Below, piece by piece: positions 24,801 through 30,683 of a stretch of 64,000 nt of DNA. Source of the stretch: Microbulbifer taiwanensis (GTDB lineage: Bacteria > Pseudomonadota > Gammaproteobacteria > Pseudomonadales > Cellvibrionaceae); NCBI RefSeq assembly GCF_014904815.1, contig NZ_JACZFR010000047.1:1-64000 (forward strand), read 5' to 3'. Position numbers and translations under genes: made by a program. The notes beneath the pieces are model-generated. The model was not told the origin of the DNA. It saw nothing but the letters and a program-made list of their open reading frames with translations, and did not search any database. The number at the start of each line of letters is the position of its first letter. The stretch's first letter is position 1.

Positions 24801-26204
24801 TTGATTTAATCCCGGATAGACGTTGTAAGCCAATTTTTCAAAATCCTGCGGATGGAAATTTCGGCCCTTAATAATGAGTACATCTTTTATCCGCCCTGAG
24901 ATATACAACTCACCGTCAAGAGTAAAACCCAGATCACCGGTACGAAGATAACTCTGATCGTCATTTTCCAATTTAAAACCAAAATTGGCTTTTGTTTTCT
25001 CCTCATCATTCCAGTAACCTTGAGCGAGGCTTGGACCAGCAAACCAGATTTCACCCACCTGACCATCCGGTACCGCTGTCAGAGTCTCAGGGGAAACAAT
25101 CTTAAGCTGATGTTCCGCCTGAACATGACCATGACCTACAAGGATTTGTTGTTTTTCTAGGTCTTCCCGGACTTCCGCCTTGCCTTTTTGTAGCTCGTCA
25201 CTACCGAATGGGTTAGCGGTATATGGCGCATTGTGAGTACCACCACAAATGAAGACTGTCGCTTCTGCCATTCCATAAGCCGGGAAAATGGCTGATTCTT
25301 TAAAGCCAACTCGCGCATAGCGGTCACAGAAACGCATCAACGTATCGGCGTCAACAGGTTCCGCCGCATTAAACGCAATGCGCCAGGTTGAGAGATTTAT
25401 CCCTGATAACTGATGTGACTTAATGCGCTCAAGGCAGTGATCAAAAGCAAAGTTCGGTGCGCCACAAATGCTGGCTTTGAACTCAGTAATAGCCTTAAAC
25501 CAAGCTAAAGGATTCTTAATAAATCGCACAGGAGCCATTAAGACGGAATGTGCCCCCAGGAAAATAGGTAACAACAGGGTATTAACCAGTCCTAAATCGT
25601 GGAATAAGGGTAACCAGTTGCAGAAAACATCCTGTTCATTGCAAAGGGTGGCCTGTTGTAATGTCCTCAGGTTAGCGATGATATTACCGTGAGAGACCAC
25701 AACTCCTTTCGGTGTACCTGTGGAGCCTGATGTGTATTGTAAAAACGCAATCTGATCTGCTGTAGGCTGGATAAGGGGGATGCTTGTATCAGGGTTTAAG
25801 AGTTTTTCAAATCCCCTGACAGAAAATGGCGATATTTCTGCTTCCAGTCGCTGTTTTAGCGTATCGTTAGTAAGTACCAAACCCGCTTGGCAATCATCAA
25901 TCACCGCTAACACGCGACCTGCGTGTTTTTTACTTTGAGGTGGGTATAAAGGCACAGCGACAACACCTGCATACAAACAGCCCAAGAAGGCTTGAATATA
26001 TTCAAGACCAGGTGGGTACAACAAAACTACTCGAGAGCCTGCTTCCGCCTCTGCCGACAGGGACTGCGCGATTGCCCAGGCTCTTTGGTGCAGCTCCTTA
26101 AAGCTTATCTGCGATTGTTCATCATTATCTTCAATGAACGTGAATGCGAGGCTGTCTGTTTTAGAGTTAGCGTGAGCTTCAAGAAAGTCCTGAATAGTTT
26201 TCAT
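9855..26204 (-). CDS. FAAL-initiated four-module nonribosomal peptide synthetase
   Basis: A 5,449-residue protein that starts the assembly line. Order by eye: fatty-acyl-AMP ligase (1-560; YTSGSTGTPKG near 155, WLPLFHDLGL), acyl carrier (LGGHS near 602), C (HHIAADGWS near 794), A1 (near 1273), T (near 1658), C (near 1851), A2 (near 2346), T with GGDS (near 2753), E (HHMVVDGVSW near 2938; SHGREE), DCL-type C (HHALSDGWS near 3410), A3 (near 3897), T (near 4290), C (HHIISDNWS near 4496), A4 (near 4987), T (near 5384). Codes: A1 and A3 DILQCGMVWK (Gly-like); A2 DSALIAEVWK (nearest known to me is bacitracin His, DSELTAEVCK; tentative); A4 DLLKIANISK with DLGN and KVTPSH typical of Asp/Asn domains. 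Predicted start: acyl-Gly-D-His?-Gly-Asp. The acidic tail (EEAIDEDEFVAGAL) should dock onto the TubC domain of the next synthetase. Start ATG has AAGG seven bases upstream. Confidence 0.95.
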   Translation of the reverse strand: MKTIQDFLEAHANSKTDSLAFTFIEDNDEQSQISFKELHQRAWAIAQSLSAEAEAGSRVVLLYPPGLEYIQAFLGCLYAGVVAVPLYPPQSKKHAGRVLAVIDDCQAGLVLTNDTLKQRLEAEISPFSVRGFEKLLNPDTSIPLIQPTADQIAFLQYTSGSTGTPKGVVVSHGNIIANLRTLQQATLCNEQDVFCNWLPLFHDLGLVNTLLLPIFLGAHSVLMAPVRFIKNPLAWFKAITEFKASICGAPNFAFDHCLERIKSHQLSGINLSTWRIAFNAAEPVDADTLMRFCDRYARVGFKESAIFPAYGMAEATVFICGGTHNAPYTANPFGSDELQKGKAEVREDLEKQQILVGHGHVQAEHQLKIVSPETLTAVPDGQVGEIWFAGPSLAQGYWNDEEKTKANFGFKLENDDQSYLRTGDLGFTLDGELYISGRIKDVLIIKGRNFHPQDFEKLAYNVYPGLNQNGAAAFEVNGNAVLLLEVSRNETRDFDYANASEIIKAAVFEQFEVVLEDILFLKTGRINRTSSGKIQRSLSKDRYLAKDIDCLYCAQKGEPQSNQQYGKTTVPVSKLEAELCVLWQEVFGLDSIGVEDNFLNLGGHSLLATTLIAQIQKKWLVEVSISEFFTASTIRRLAKVVEKASTREIPEINPVAKAVTSLPSFAQERMWFVNQFEPEQAQYNLSFSLSLYGELNESYLCQAFTDIISRHQALRTTFNEHDGQVYQKVQETVAFNIPTIDLTNLPKDEQESRINALSNDEASRGFNLAEDLMLRVSLLKLNPQSHIMLLTVHHIAADGWSLGVLTKELNALYTAQIYGSSSPLAELEIQYADYAHWQREWLTDGLQQKDLNYWRAHLSDLPVVHGLPLDHARPAVQTFKGASVYHTLPGELQEGLRSLARKHEATLFMLLNAAFASFLSRYSGDTDIVIGSPSANREQAEVAPLIGLFINNLVLRTDVSGDPAFIDVLKQSKERTFAAYEHQQLPFEKLVDELKPERNLSHSPLFQVMLVLQSREIDTLSLPDLEVRHLIPTSSSTQYDLTLTLQESDNGLEMEWQYATDIFKQSTIESMVRYFEVMLQGIIKAPDTKVSQLPLLGKEESSQILNGWNDTATEFPQDDCIHELFEQQVEAQPDAVAVAFGDEVVTYEQLNQRANRLARYLVQLGVKPDAVVGICVERSLEMLVGTLAIMKAGGAYLPMDPGYPKARLDYMIEDSGVQWIISQKHLAEQLKLKQSICLDEETLSAEVMQQEHTNFSKESLGLTSKNLAYLIYTSGSSGEPKGVMLEHRNAVNFLKSMQTEPGLAQQDILLAVTSLSFDIHVLELYLPLTVGGQVVLASSDDVMSPEQLATLMVEHEVTVMQATPATWKMLVNNGWQPHSNIKALCGGEALSEDLKKSLLARKSLELWNMYGPTETAVWSATRKIDNTISLGGPIANTLFYVLDSHLNPVPVGVAGELYIGGEGVARGYLNRSELTAERFVQSPFSDTRLYKTGDLVRWLHDGTLEYLHRADLQVKVRGHRIELEEIESALKQQSDVIDAVAQVWTEDSTSILVAYVTSNSTDIEERLQQKLTEHVEAILPAYMVPEVFMTLEKIPLTPNGKINRNALPKPQVTVGSEYVAPITETEKQLCQMWQHLLNLEVEQNQYISVKSNFFHLGGHSLLAARLVSMIRKRWQVEVPIRDLFSSQTVRKLASIVDESVRQDVSEILPAVGDNPTPLSFAQQRLWLIEQIESGTNQYNMCQAFRLSGELDTVAVSAAFKSIIKRHLVLRTTIQTKVSGEAIQQVSKDWDFAMLCLDLTDLSESEQDDAISDNIAEESSRPFDLSRDLMIRVKLLKLADDAHVLLVTMHHIAVDGWSVSIIFDEFNRLYRSPEQELPEITVQYGDYAQWQKDEFQGKVLNRHLTFWKTRLRNLPEVHSLATDRPRPPVQNYEGAHHLQTISAEVQEGIYNLARETDTTPFMVLQTALAILLARHSHNGDNTEDSENVVIGSPVANRKQAELAPLVGFFTNSVVLQTNLSGNPCFSDLLRRSKHDLLDVYEHTELPFEKLVDELKQERNLAYSPLFQVKFALQNNQQGWFDLPGISAHKIEQSHSVALHDLSVDIYELEQDGQAGGLKLDWEYATALFDAGTVERMSTHFEVLLKGIIKTPEAKVSELPSLSYEEIDELLTWSKWSPQTVDKKDISILELFEQQVAKNPDSIAAVIEQSGQFSEKISYHALNAKANQLANCLVEKGVKPDTLVGLCIERSLEMVIGIWGILKAGAAYVPIDPDYPEKHIEHILDDSGIDIVLTSAELLSELPFEDLQILLLDEELWDRFLGDYDEENLDREILGLTLHNLAYVIYTSGSTGLPKGVTVEHKALAQSTLSRFEVYQESPEGFALFSSFAFDSSIAGIFWTLVAGGKLCILDIKQGLDLKSFETLLTEERISHFLTLPSVYKTILMAELQPGDALKTVIVAGESCEQSLVERHQVNSAWQHCRLFNEYGPTEACVWSSFYECTHHAGGTVPIGTTVPHAELYVLDNNLQLCSPGVIGELYVGGENLARGYHNAPALTREKFIESPFQQGQRLYKTGDLVRCLAKKDGKPSVLEYIGRLDHQIKIRGFRIELGEIESAIVASELVSEVVVLAKALDPAQITQHLVAYVVANEASCESFYNEKGLDESEFREALQTALTKTLLNHKIPSAFVLLDKLPKTPNGKVDRAVLQARAVPTQLSQKYIAPKTDIEKQLCEIWQNLLKLRKVGITENFFAIGGDSILAIQVVTQAGRQGLVLTTRQIFESQTIEKLAPLVNSEIQVVAPQQAISGEQTLIPIQREFLSSDLVDQHHYNQSVLLTLPKAFSIDALQSIVSSIYQRHDVLRLCVAGSSATYIPFSEQLAERAVKKVDLSQLDGDAWEAELVKRGTEEKAGLSLTDADVFRAVLFDGKAEHRRLLLTMHHMVVDGVSWRILLQDMASAFELWQQQQPMVLAPKTSSFQQWGDFLLEYANSEILQSEKDYWLAQSQEPVPAIPVDHEGIVDNRLASADILKFQLRETETQALLNSCNAAYRTGVNDLLLSALYLALHKWTGSNVFRIDLESHGREELTNTLDLTQTIGWFSSVFPITLSSPSAASLGVVIKSVKQQLRSVPNNGIGFGLLQRVLEDDTQRVAYNQTKGVSQILFNYLGQFDQVVGNESPFQEAPESSGDDVSLARQRDHMIELNGMVKGGKLSFSLRFNTLQYQHETMASLVQGIESALYEIIEYCQSEEAGGVTPVDFPLSRVNQGQLDEWYQAWPDMEKLYTTTGMQQGMLFHSSMDISAYLTQLSVDIEGPLNAVAMQQAWQAVISRHDVFRTVFVKDHSHQIVLPEVALPFTHFDWSEFSEPEQQTKLTRFLQEDRASGFDLHQVPLTRVALIAFSEQHHCLIWSNHHALSDGWSLPLVMKEVMSIYKVAYNNSNMGSLASVLPAAPAYESYIAWLQQQDKEKARAFWKDTLAGIESPTQIHLEYVFDGEVAGPAKQTLSLTSVMTAELQSLARQHQVTLNTLVQAAWAYAIHQHNGDQQVVFGETVSGRPPELKDVDQIVGLFINSLPVVVNIDPAQDIGTWLRDLHQASIDRAENGYLPLSEIQSLSPLGQSGGKERNLFDTLVVFENYPVDKEIQNIVAGSDLIVSDIKNEERTNYALTLMVLPEGKNLNGQLSFELGYRHEQFDSDTVASFLLQFELILKMLSGQFTQSVGELAVLSPDHEHRLSVWNDTDSDYPHEKCLHELFEQQVQQQPDAVAAIFGQEQVTYAQLNCRANQLAHYLVAQGVKPDSVVGVCIERSMDTLLATLAVMKAGGAYLPMDPAYPKARLDHMVENSGVKWVITHKNMRSLLAVEQAICLDDAVFASKLSQLQDSNLPKAGLALTSCNLAYLIYTSGSTGNPKGVMVEHRNATNFLFSMQKAPGMTSEDTLLAVTSLSFDIHVLELYLPLSFGGRVVITANEAVTSPDDLEALLQEHSITIMQATPATWKMLVNNGWQPQKKVKVLCGGEAITEDLKDALMGLKSVELWNMYGPTETTVWSATQRIESRISLGAPIANTKFYVLDRHLNQVPVGVAGELYIGGAGVARGYFNKPELTAERFINNPFAVDGESRLYKTGDLVRWSAVIDGSNGSLEYIGRIDHQVKIRGYRIELGEIEARLNRNPEIKESVVVAHGEEGNKKLVAFYLPKDANGGRPVEINHNDLKSDLQQVLPEYMLPATFVRLDLIPLTPNGKVNRLALENTYVNLESVRAYVAPRNDIEKQLIRIWAEVLTLESEKIGINDSFFELGGHSLLATQVVTKVRSQIKVDLHLRSLFEKDSIAGLAELIRNSEKGKLPKILPADRAELVEQGKESLPLSYVQERLWFIDQLDPGSANYNNPGAVTIKSDAKHPLTIDRVEEAINLIVARHDNLRTVFPSVDGNVQQVILDQLDFKLESVDLSWIENQEARNQEAQELCQNEASTPFNLSQGPLIRGKLIKLCENEHIFMLNMHHIISDNWSMGVMIKEFRLIMAAFEQGITPALPPLPIQYLDYSIWQRKYMEESGLLQKQMDYWQDKLTGVEERLNLATDYPRPDTPNFAGATEVFRLDAGLTNELKLLTEKQGCTLYMTLQAAFKSLLYRYTGQEDICFGGSIANRQNEETEGLIGMFANTLVFRDRIEGEDSFTSLLAQVKKTCLEAYEHQDTPFEKIVDLVQPERTVGISPLFQVMFVLHNVPMDLSEEDIQDYPLKVNSSRFDLIVHFTETPKGLEGMIVYKTALYKQQTIERMVTHFIALCNSIVAEPETKICYLDFLGAEEKHRLLVEYNDNQSGYPNQKTIHQLFAEQVVKNPNQIAVVEALLPGNACEHEFKQLTFQQLYDQSCQLALYLQSKGVKPDTLIGLCAQRSLEMIVGIMGILQAGGAYVPLDPDYPEDRLAYMLEDSQAGIVITQDCIKGKVKALVNEHTQIIALDDNGSLGADHTIELIAKDIKLREDVGPANLAYVIYTSGSTGKPKGVMIEHRMVVDYCYSVVERMNLHHCNTFGAVSSFSSDLGNLALYVPMLFSKTLHLFSNEYVNNPIELHSYMDRQPIDCMKVTPSHFEMFKVSDEKILTVSKALIFAGEPLTKNIVDLVNVLNPGCNVFNNYGPTETTISKISSSELTNLNTAKVTSVYLGKPLNNTQVYILDSKNNPVPMGVPGELHIAGNGLARGYLNRPKLTEEKFIPNPFVTGQVAGGARMYKTGDLARWLDDGNIEYMGRIDTQVKIRGFRIETGEIESRLEKHLEVKDSAVVAQGDNGHKRLIAYYVAKDDAIRVSNDDFRSWLEQSLPEYMLPAAFVRLEVIPLMPNGKVDRRKLEQMDISLESGQVYVAPRNKLEEKLVAIWSEILQLAPEKIGVNDDFFSLGGHSLLAVLLVSKLKREVGISLPLQALFNLKTISGTAGFIETAQNQLEEPLEEAIDEDEFVAGAL

Positions 26205-26241
26205 CGGTATACCTTAGCTACAATTATTTTTATTTTTTGTG

Positions 26242-27840
26242 TTATTTAAGATGGATGGTTTTTTTACAAAACAGCATTTCTGCTGGAACATCGATCTGTT
26301 TACAGGCCTCGAGGAACTTTGTTGATTCCTGAACCTGTCTGGAATCTTCTTCATGCTCAAGTCCGTTGAAGTATTTAAAACATTTTTCCAGCCCAATCGC
26401 ATAAACACAAACGTGCTTTGCATTGAAGGCTTCTACCATCGGCACAGCCTGGTCGCAATCAGAGCCGTCTAAGCGTCTTGAATTTTTAATAGCTTTAGGC
26501 ACCTTTTTGGTATGCAAAGCACCATAAGCCCATGTGTATGGCGCACCAACACATTCCATACCAATGGCCAGCACGTCCAGGTTATTAAATATTTTGCCCA
26601 ATTGCTCGTATAGATTGCCGTCCGGATTAGATGAGTCAGCGCCAAAAAAGCACTTCTTGCCATAGGCTTCCACATACCAGGCGGTTTTTGAGCGAATATT
26701 CAGATCGCCATGTTCACCCAGAAAAGGCAAGCTGACAATTCGGCCGTCAGGAATTTCAATTTCTTCAAGATCATCCACTTCCATCACGTCAAAATTCAGT
26801 TGCTGCAACATCAGACGCAATGAAGGATCTGCCAGCGTTCCACCATTGTTTTTTGGCACGACGACCTTTTTCGTTTTGTAGCGTAACTGCAATAGCGTTT
26901 CGATGTTGGCGTGATCCATATGAGTGTGAGTGATGAGAATATAATCTATGGTTTCAGGCAACTCGCTATAGCCAATCATAGTATCGTCATCATTGTATTC
27001 ACGGGAGGCAATGATGGGATCTACCATGATGCTCACATCTTTTGTTTCGATTAGAAACCCAGCATGTCCGGTATAGGTCAACCTGACGCCTTGCCTTACC
27101 GGGACATGGTTTAAGATTGGTTTTTCCGTGGTAAACAAATCTCTGTAAAACAAACCTCCAGACTGCTCATAGTCTTTTAATAATTCGTCGATCTCTGCAG
27201 ATGAGATTGGCTTTTCCCTGGCACGAAAAATCGTATCAACAATTGGCGCATTGAAATCAGCCTTTACCTGTAGGTGATTTTCGTCAGGTAAACGCGGAGT
27301 GCTCAGCACAAATGGTCGCTCCCCAACTTTGGAAAGCAGTCCAAAAGAGAGGCTTTGCAATGTAGGTTTGTAATAGGAACTTTTATACATCAAAGGTTCA
27401 ATGATGCGATATGAAGGGCGGTGCTCCATATCCATAAAAAGCTCAACACAACCTTTGAGTGGGTCAGGTACTTCCGCGTAAAGATACTCGATACTTTCGC
27501 CACTGGTATGATTGTAGAGCAACTCATCCAGATGTTTGACTGCATCTGATAGCTCAATTAAGTCACCGCATTTGTTATCAAGTTCATCTATCAATTCCTG
27601 GATGTCGCTGACCTGATCTTCCGTACAATTCAAAAATTCACCACCAGTTAGTACCGACTCCTTTGAGGCAACGATATGTAATTTGTAATTTTTGACAAAC
27701 GATTGCATGATTCGTCGATGAGTATTAACTATATGCCTCGCGCCGGTAACCGGAGGCAGTAAATATGGCCATGCATACCAATTATTCAATAAAGGCTCAA
27801 AGTATACTTCTGATTTAAGATAAAACTTTTCACTCTTCAT
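26242..27840 (-). CDS. CmlA-like diiron beta-hydroxylase (metallo-beta-lactamase fold)
   Basis: 532 residues, the same length I recall for CmlA, the diiron oxygenase that beta-hydroxylates p-aminophenylalanine on its synthetase. The N-terminal domain has the family opening (NNWYAWPYLLPPVTGAR, HRRIMQSFVKN). The C-terminal half is a metallo-beta-lactamase fold with H305, H307, D309 and H310 (HTHMDH), E376 (GEHGDL) and D402 (FGADSS). These match the CmlA iron ligands as I remember them, two of them shifted by one residue. Such enzymes need a carrier-bound aminoacyl substrate and electrons from outside. The gene lies 37 bases before the large synthetase, so it probably acts on one of its residues; the His-like residue of module 2 is the best candidate, since Gly has no beta carbon and the Asp-like residue is served by the SyrP-like enzyme. 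The assignment to CmlA-like enzymes is firm; the substrate is inferred. Confidence 0.88.
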   Translation of the reverse strand: MKSEKFYLKSEVYFEPLLNNWYAWPYLLPPVTGARHIVNTHRRIMQSFVKNYKLHIVASKESVLTGGEFLNCTEDQVSDIQELIDELDNKCGDLIELSDAVKHLDELLYNHTSGESIEYLYAEVPDPLKGCVELFMDMEHRPSYRIIEPLMYKSSYYKPTLQSLSFGLLSKVGERPFVLSTPRLPDENHLQVKADFNAPIVDTIFRAREKPISSAEIDELLKDYEQSGGLFYRDLFTTEKPILNHVPVRQGVRLTYTGHAGFLIETKDVSIMVDPIIASREYNDDDTMIGYSELPETIDYILITHTHMDHANIETLLQLRYKTKKVVVPKNNGGTLADPSLRLMLQQLNFDVMEVDDLEEIEIPDGRIVSLPFLGEHGDLNIRSKTAWYVEAYGKKCFFGADSSNPDGNLYEQLGKIFNNLDVLAIGMECVGAPYTWAYGALHTKKVPKAIKNSRRLDGSDCDQAVPMVEAFNAKHVCVYAIGLEKCFKYFNGLEHEEDSRQVQESTKFLEACKQIDVPAEMLFCKKTIHLK

Positions 27841-27912
27841 TTTTAACTATTCTCTATGCATTCAAAAATAGGTAAACCCGATACCCCCTGGAAGCGGGCA
27901 CCTGCTTGTTTA

Positions 27913-28902
27913 TTACCAGTCGAATTCAAACCCTATTAACTTAAATAATTTTTTATTGTAAGGTTGATAAAACTTTGCAAGCTTTGATTTGGTTTTTGGA
28001 TCTGGAGGCGGCAACTTAATTGGATTCTCGTTTGTTTTTTTGCCGTACTCTGGAATACTAATAACCGGAATCCCTAGAAATTTCTGAATTTTCTCGAGTA
28101 CTGGTTGTCTATCCTGAAAGTATTCAGCGACATCCAGAACCAGTACATTTTTCCTGCCGAAGCGATTGATCCATTGTTCAACGGCTTTGTAGTAGATTCC
28201 ACTTTCCAAGACCTGCGGTCCACAAACAGTTTCCATCTTAATACTTGGGAATAAATCAAGAGCACGTTCAATATACTTTGAATAATCTTGAAAATACGCC
28301 ATTTTCTTGTTCTGTTTGAGCCGGCTTCCCCCAACAAAAATCTCCCACTTCCAATATGAATATGCTCTAGCAACGGGGTCTCTTAGAGTGATGATGACTT
28401 TACAATCTGGGTTTACATCGTGAAGTCTTTCTAAGACCTTTAGATTACTCAGCGTCGGTTCGAGATAACCACACCTTGCTGGCCCGACAATATTCCTCTC
28501 TAGATTTTTTTTCTCTTTCACAGTCGGATAGTACAAACGCCAATCTTTGTTCGCGTACAACCTTAGCTCTTTTGCCAGAGGATGCAGAATATTTGGATGA
28601 AGCAATAGATGACTTACCAAATCACTAGATCCACTTTTACTGGGGCCGGTCATCACATAGTCTGGCGCAATACGCTTCGCCGAAAGAAGTTTTCGCGCCA
28701 ACACTCTCCATTTAGGCACAGAGCCAAAGTAATACGAAAGGAACTGATACTCGATTCCGGCTTTTATCAATCGTGGAAGGTGATGGAATAACGATTTATC
28801 GGAAAACTTAATCCTTCTAAATTCCGTAGAAAGTTCAAATGCCTTAAAGTATTTGGCCAGTTCTAAATCACTTTTTAGTTCTTCTTTATTAGATAACACC
28901 AT
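27913..28902 (-). CDS. PAPS-dependent sulfotransferase
   Basis: About 329 residues from the chosen start. The 5'-phosphosulfate loop is visible as TGPSKSGSSDL and the 3'-phosphate site as IITLRDPVARAYSYWKWE, the two signatures of cytosolic and Golgi-type sulfotransferases that move sulfate from PAPS to a hydroxyl or amine. The open frame extends to 28983, but the ATG at 28902 (MVLSNKEELKSDLE) has AGGA five bases upstream and overlaps the end of the ABC exporter gene by 14 bases, so I prefer it; the ATG at 28917 is an alternative. In this operon the likely acceptor is a hydroxyl of the peptide (Ser, or a beta-hydroxylated residue) or of the acyl chain. No membrane segment or signal peptide is evident, so sulfation would happen before export. 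Confidence 0.88.
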   Translation of the reverse strand: MVLSNKEELKSDLELAKYFKAFELSTEFRRIKFSDKSLFHHLPRLIKAGIEYQFLSYYFGSVPKWRVLARKLLSAKRIAPDYVMTGPSKSGSSDLVSHLLLHPNILHPLAKELRLYANKDWRLYYPTVKEKKNLERNIVGPARCGYLEPTLSNLKVLERLHDVNPDCKVIITLRDPVARAYSYWKWEIFVGGSRLKQNKKMAYFQDYSKYIERALDLFPSIKMETVCGPQVLESGIYYKAVEQWINRFGRKNVLVLDVAEYFQDRQPVLEKIQKFLGIPVISIPEYGKKTNENPIKLPPPDPKTKSKLAKFYQPYNKKLFKLIGFEFDW

Positions 28903-30682
28903 CTGCTTCCTGGCCATGGTTCTCGATAGATGACTCTGAAGTTCCAGCACCAACTGCTGAATGTGCCTGCGATAATTGCACATTTTCCCCGGTGACTTCC
29001 TCTAGTATTTTCCCGTTTTCCATTTTCACCAACTTGTCGGCCAAATGAAAATAGCGATCGTCATGAGTGATCACGATAACCATCTTGTTGCGCTTTTTTA
29101 ACTCGGGCAGAATGTTGTAATAAAATATCTCTTTAAAGCCAGGATCCTGGTCAGCCGCCCACTCGTCAAAAACATAGATAGACCGATCTTCAAGGTATGT
29201 GACTAACAATGCTAAACGTTTTTTCTGTCCCGCAGATAGATCGGTACTAGAAAATTCTCCATCCTTAATAGTCACTTTTCCCTCTAAACCTAATTGTTTC
29301 AGGCTGAGCACCGCTCGAGCATCCAATTCTTCGGATGAAAGACCAAATAGCTTAGTAAAAAGATAGAAATCAGAGTAAATGGCAGAGATTTGCTGGCGAC
29401 AAGCTTGCCGATTGTCATCATTCACAACTTGATCGTCAAAATAGACATGGCCTTTCTCTGGTATGTAATGGAGGGATAATAGTTTTGCCAAAGTGGTTTT
29501 TCCTGATCCGTTGCCACCTACCAAATAAGTCACATCTCCGCGATGAATCGTTAAATCAATGGGGCCAAGATGAAACGCATGATCCTCACTTTTTAAACCG
29601 GAATAAGTATATTCCACGCCTGTCACCCTCAACTGCTGACAATCAGCCACCTCAGTTACTTTTCCTGAGGCCTCAATTGGCATTTCACTTAACAAGGCGT
29701 CTAATTTTCTTGCGCCAACGCGTGCCATTATTATGGAGCTCATTAAGTTCATAACTGTCGAAACAGGGCCCGTAAGATAAAGCAACACCATTACCACGCC
29801 TAATAAGCTTTGCTGGGAAAGCACATAATAATTAGCCATTACGTAAGTCACTATCCCGATAGCAAAAAAACTTATCAGAGTCCCGTAATTCATACCTAAA
29901 CTCAAAAGAGTTCGTCCGTGTTTTTGCGCAACACTAAACCTATGTTCAAAGCTGTGGATATTCTCTGTCAGGTAAGCGTGTTGTCTGTGTTGATTTAGCT
30001 TCAACTCTTTAGCACCATACACGAGCCCTCTCATTCCTTCCTGTATACCATCAAAACTATTTCGGGCCTTGGACATATACTTCCGTCCAAATAGTAAAGG
30101 AATTCTGTATGTTAGTGCTCCGAATACAATAACCCAGATAATGAATAGGAATACTTCCAACTTTAAATAAATTAAAAAACCAAACATTCCAAATATCGTG
30201 GTAGAAGCAACCAAGATATTCGGCATTACCGAAGCACCCACTGATATCTGGCCAATATCATTATTTAAAGCTGTCAATAAACGTGATGGCCCAATCTGTT
30301 CCAACTTTTGAATAGGCAGCTGTATAATTCTCGCATAGAGCATCTTTCTTAGCCCTACAGTTGCATCTATAGAGCTTTGGGCAATCAATGATTCAGATAT
30401 TACCCGGCAAAGGAGGACAAACATAACAACAGAGAAAAAGAATAAAGCCTGAGCGGGATTCGATATTTCAAATACGCCTAATAGCCAATAAGAAGACGAA
30501 AATTCAGGTTGCATCAATCGACTGAGTTCGGGCTGTAAAGACAATAGTATTAGCGGGACTATGATCGCGTATGCCAACCCGGCAAGAGAACCAAGTAGAA
30601 TGGCAAAAAAGATTTTATTCGGGGATGTCGAACTTAGGAGACCAAACAATCGTATCGATGACTTCGTATTGTTTTCGACCAC
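28889..30682 (-). CDS. Cyclic-peptide-type ABC exporter (SyrD/PvdE family)
   Basis: A half-transporter of about 597 residues with an N-terminal six-helix membrane domain and a C-terminal ATPase. Walker A is LVGGNGSGKTTLAKLL, the signature is DLSAGQKKRLALL, and Walker B is YVFDEWAADQDPGF; the FDEWAADQDP form is typical of the SyrD/PvdE/YojI group that moves lipopeptides and siderophore precursors into the periplasm. The open frame reaches 30703, but a GTG at 30682 lies seven bases after GGAG, which itself overlaps the end of the acylase gene, so this start is preferred; it begins two bases after the acylase stop codon. Coupling with the acylase fits a path in which the acylated peptide is exported and then trimmed in the periplasm. 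Confidence 0.92.
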   Translation of the reverse strand: MVENNTKSSIRLFGLLSSTSPNKIFFAILLGSLAGLAYAIIVPLILLSLQPELSRLMQPEFSSSYWLLGVFEISNPAQALFFFSVVMFVLLCRVISESLIAQSSIDATVGLRKMLYARIIQLPIQKLEQIGPSRLLTALNNDIGQISVGASVMPNILVASTTIFGMFGFLIYLKLEVFLFIIWVIVFGALTYRIPLLFGRKYMSKARNSFDGIQEGMRGLVYGAKELKLNQHRQHAYLTENIHSFEHRFSVAQKHGRTLLSLGMNYGTLISFFAIGIVTYVMANYYVLSQQSLLGVVMVLLYLTGPVSTVMNLMSSIIMARVGARKLDALLSEMPIEASGKVTEVADCQQLRVTGVEYTYSGLKSEDHAFHLGPIDLTIHRGDVTYLVGGNGSGKTTLAKLLSLHYIPEKGHVYFDDQVVNDDNRQACRQQISAIYSDFYLFTKLFGLSSEELDARAVLSLKQLGLEGKVTIKDGEFSSTDLSAGQKKRLALLVTYLEDRSIYVFDEWAADQDPGFKEIFYYNILPELKKRNKMVIVITHDDRYFHLADKLVKMENGKILEEVTGENVQLSQAHSAVGAGTSESSIENHGQEADGVI

Positions 30683-30683
30683 T

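Noticed and set aside
26242-27840. Reading the metallo-beta-lactamase-fold protein as an antibiotic-degrading enzyme or a trans-acting thioesterase
   Set aside because: The N-terminal domain, total length and the six candidate iron ligands fit CmlA-type hydroxylases instead.
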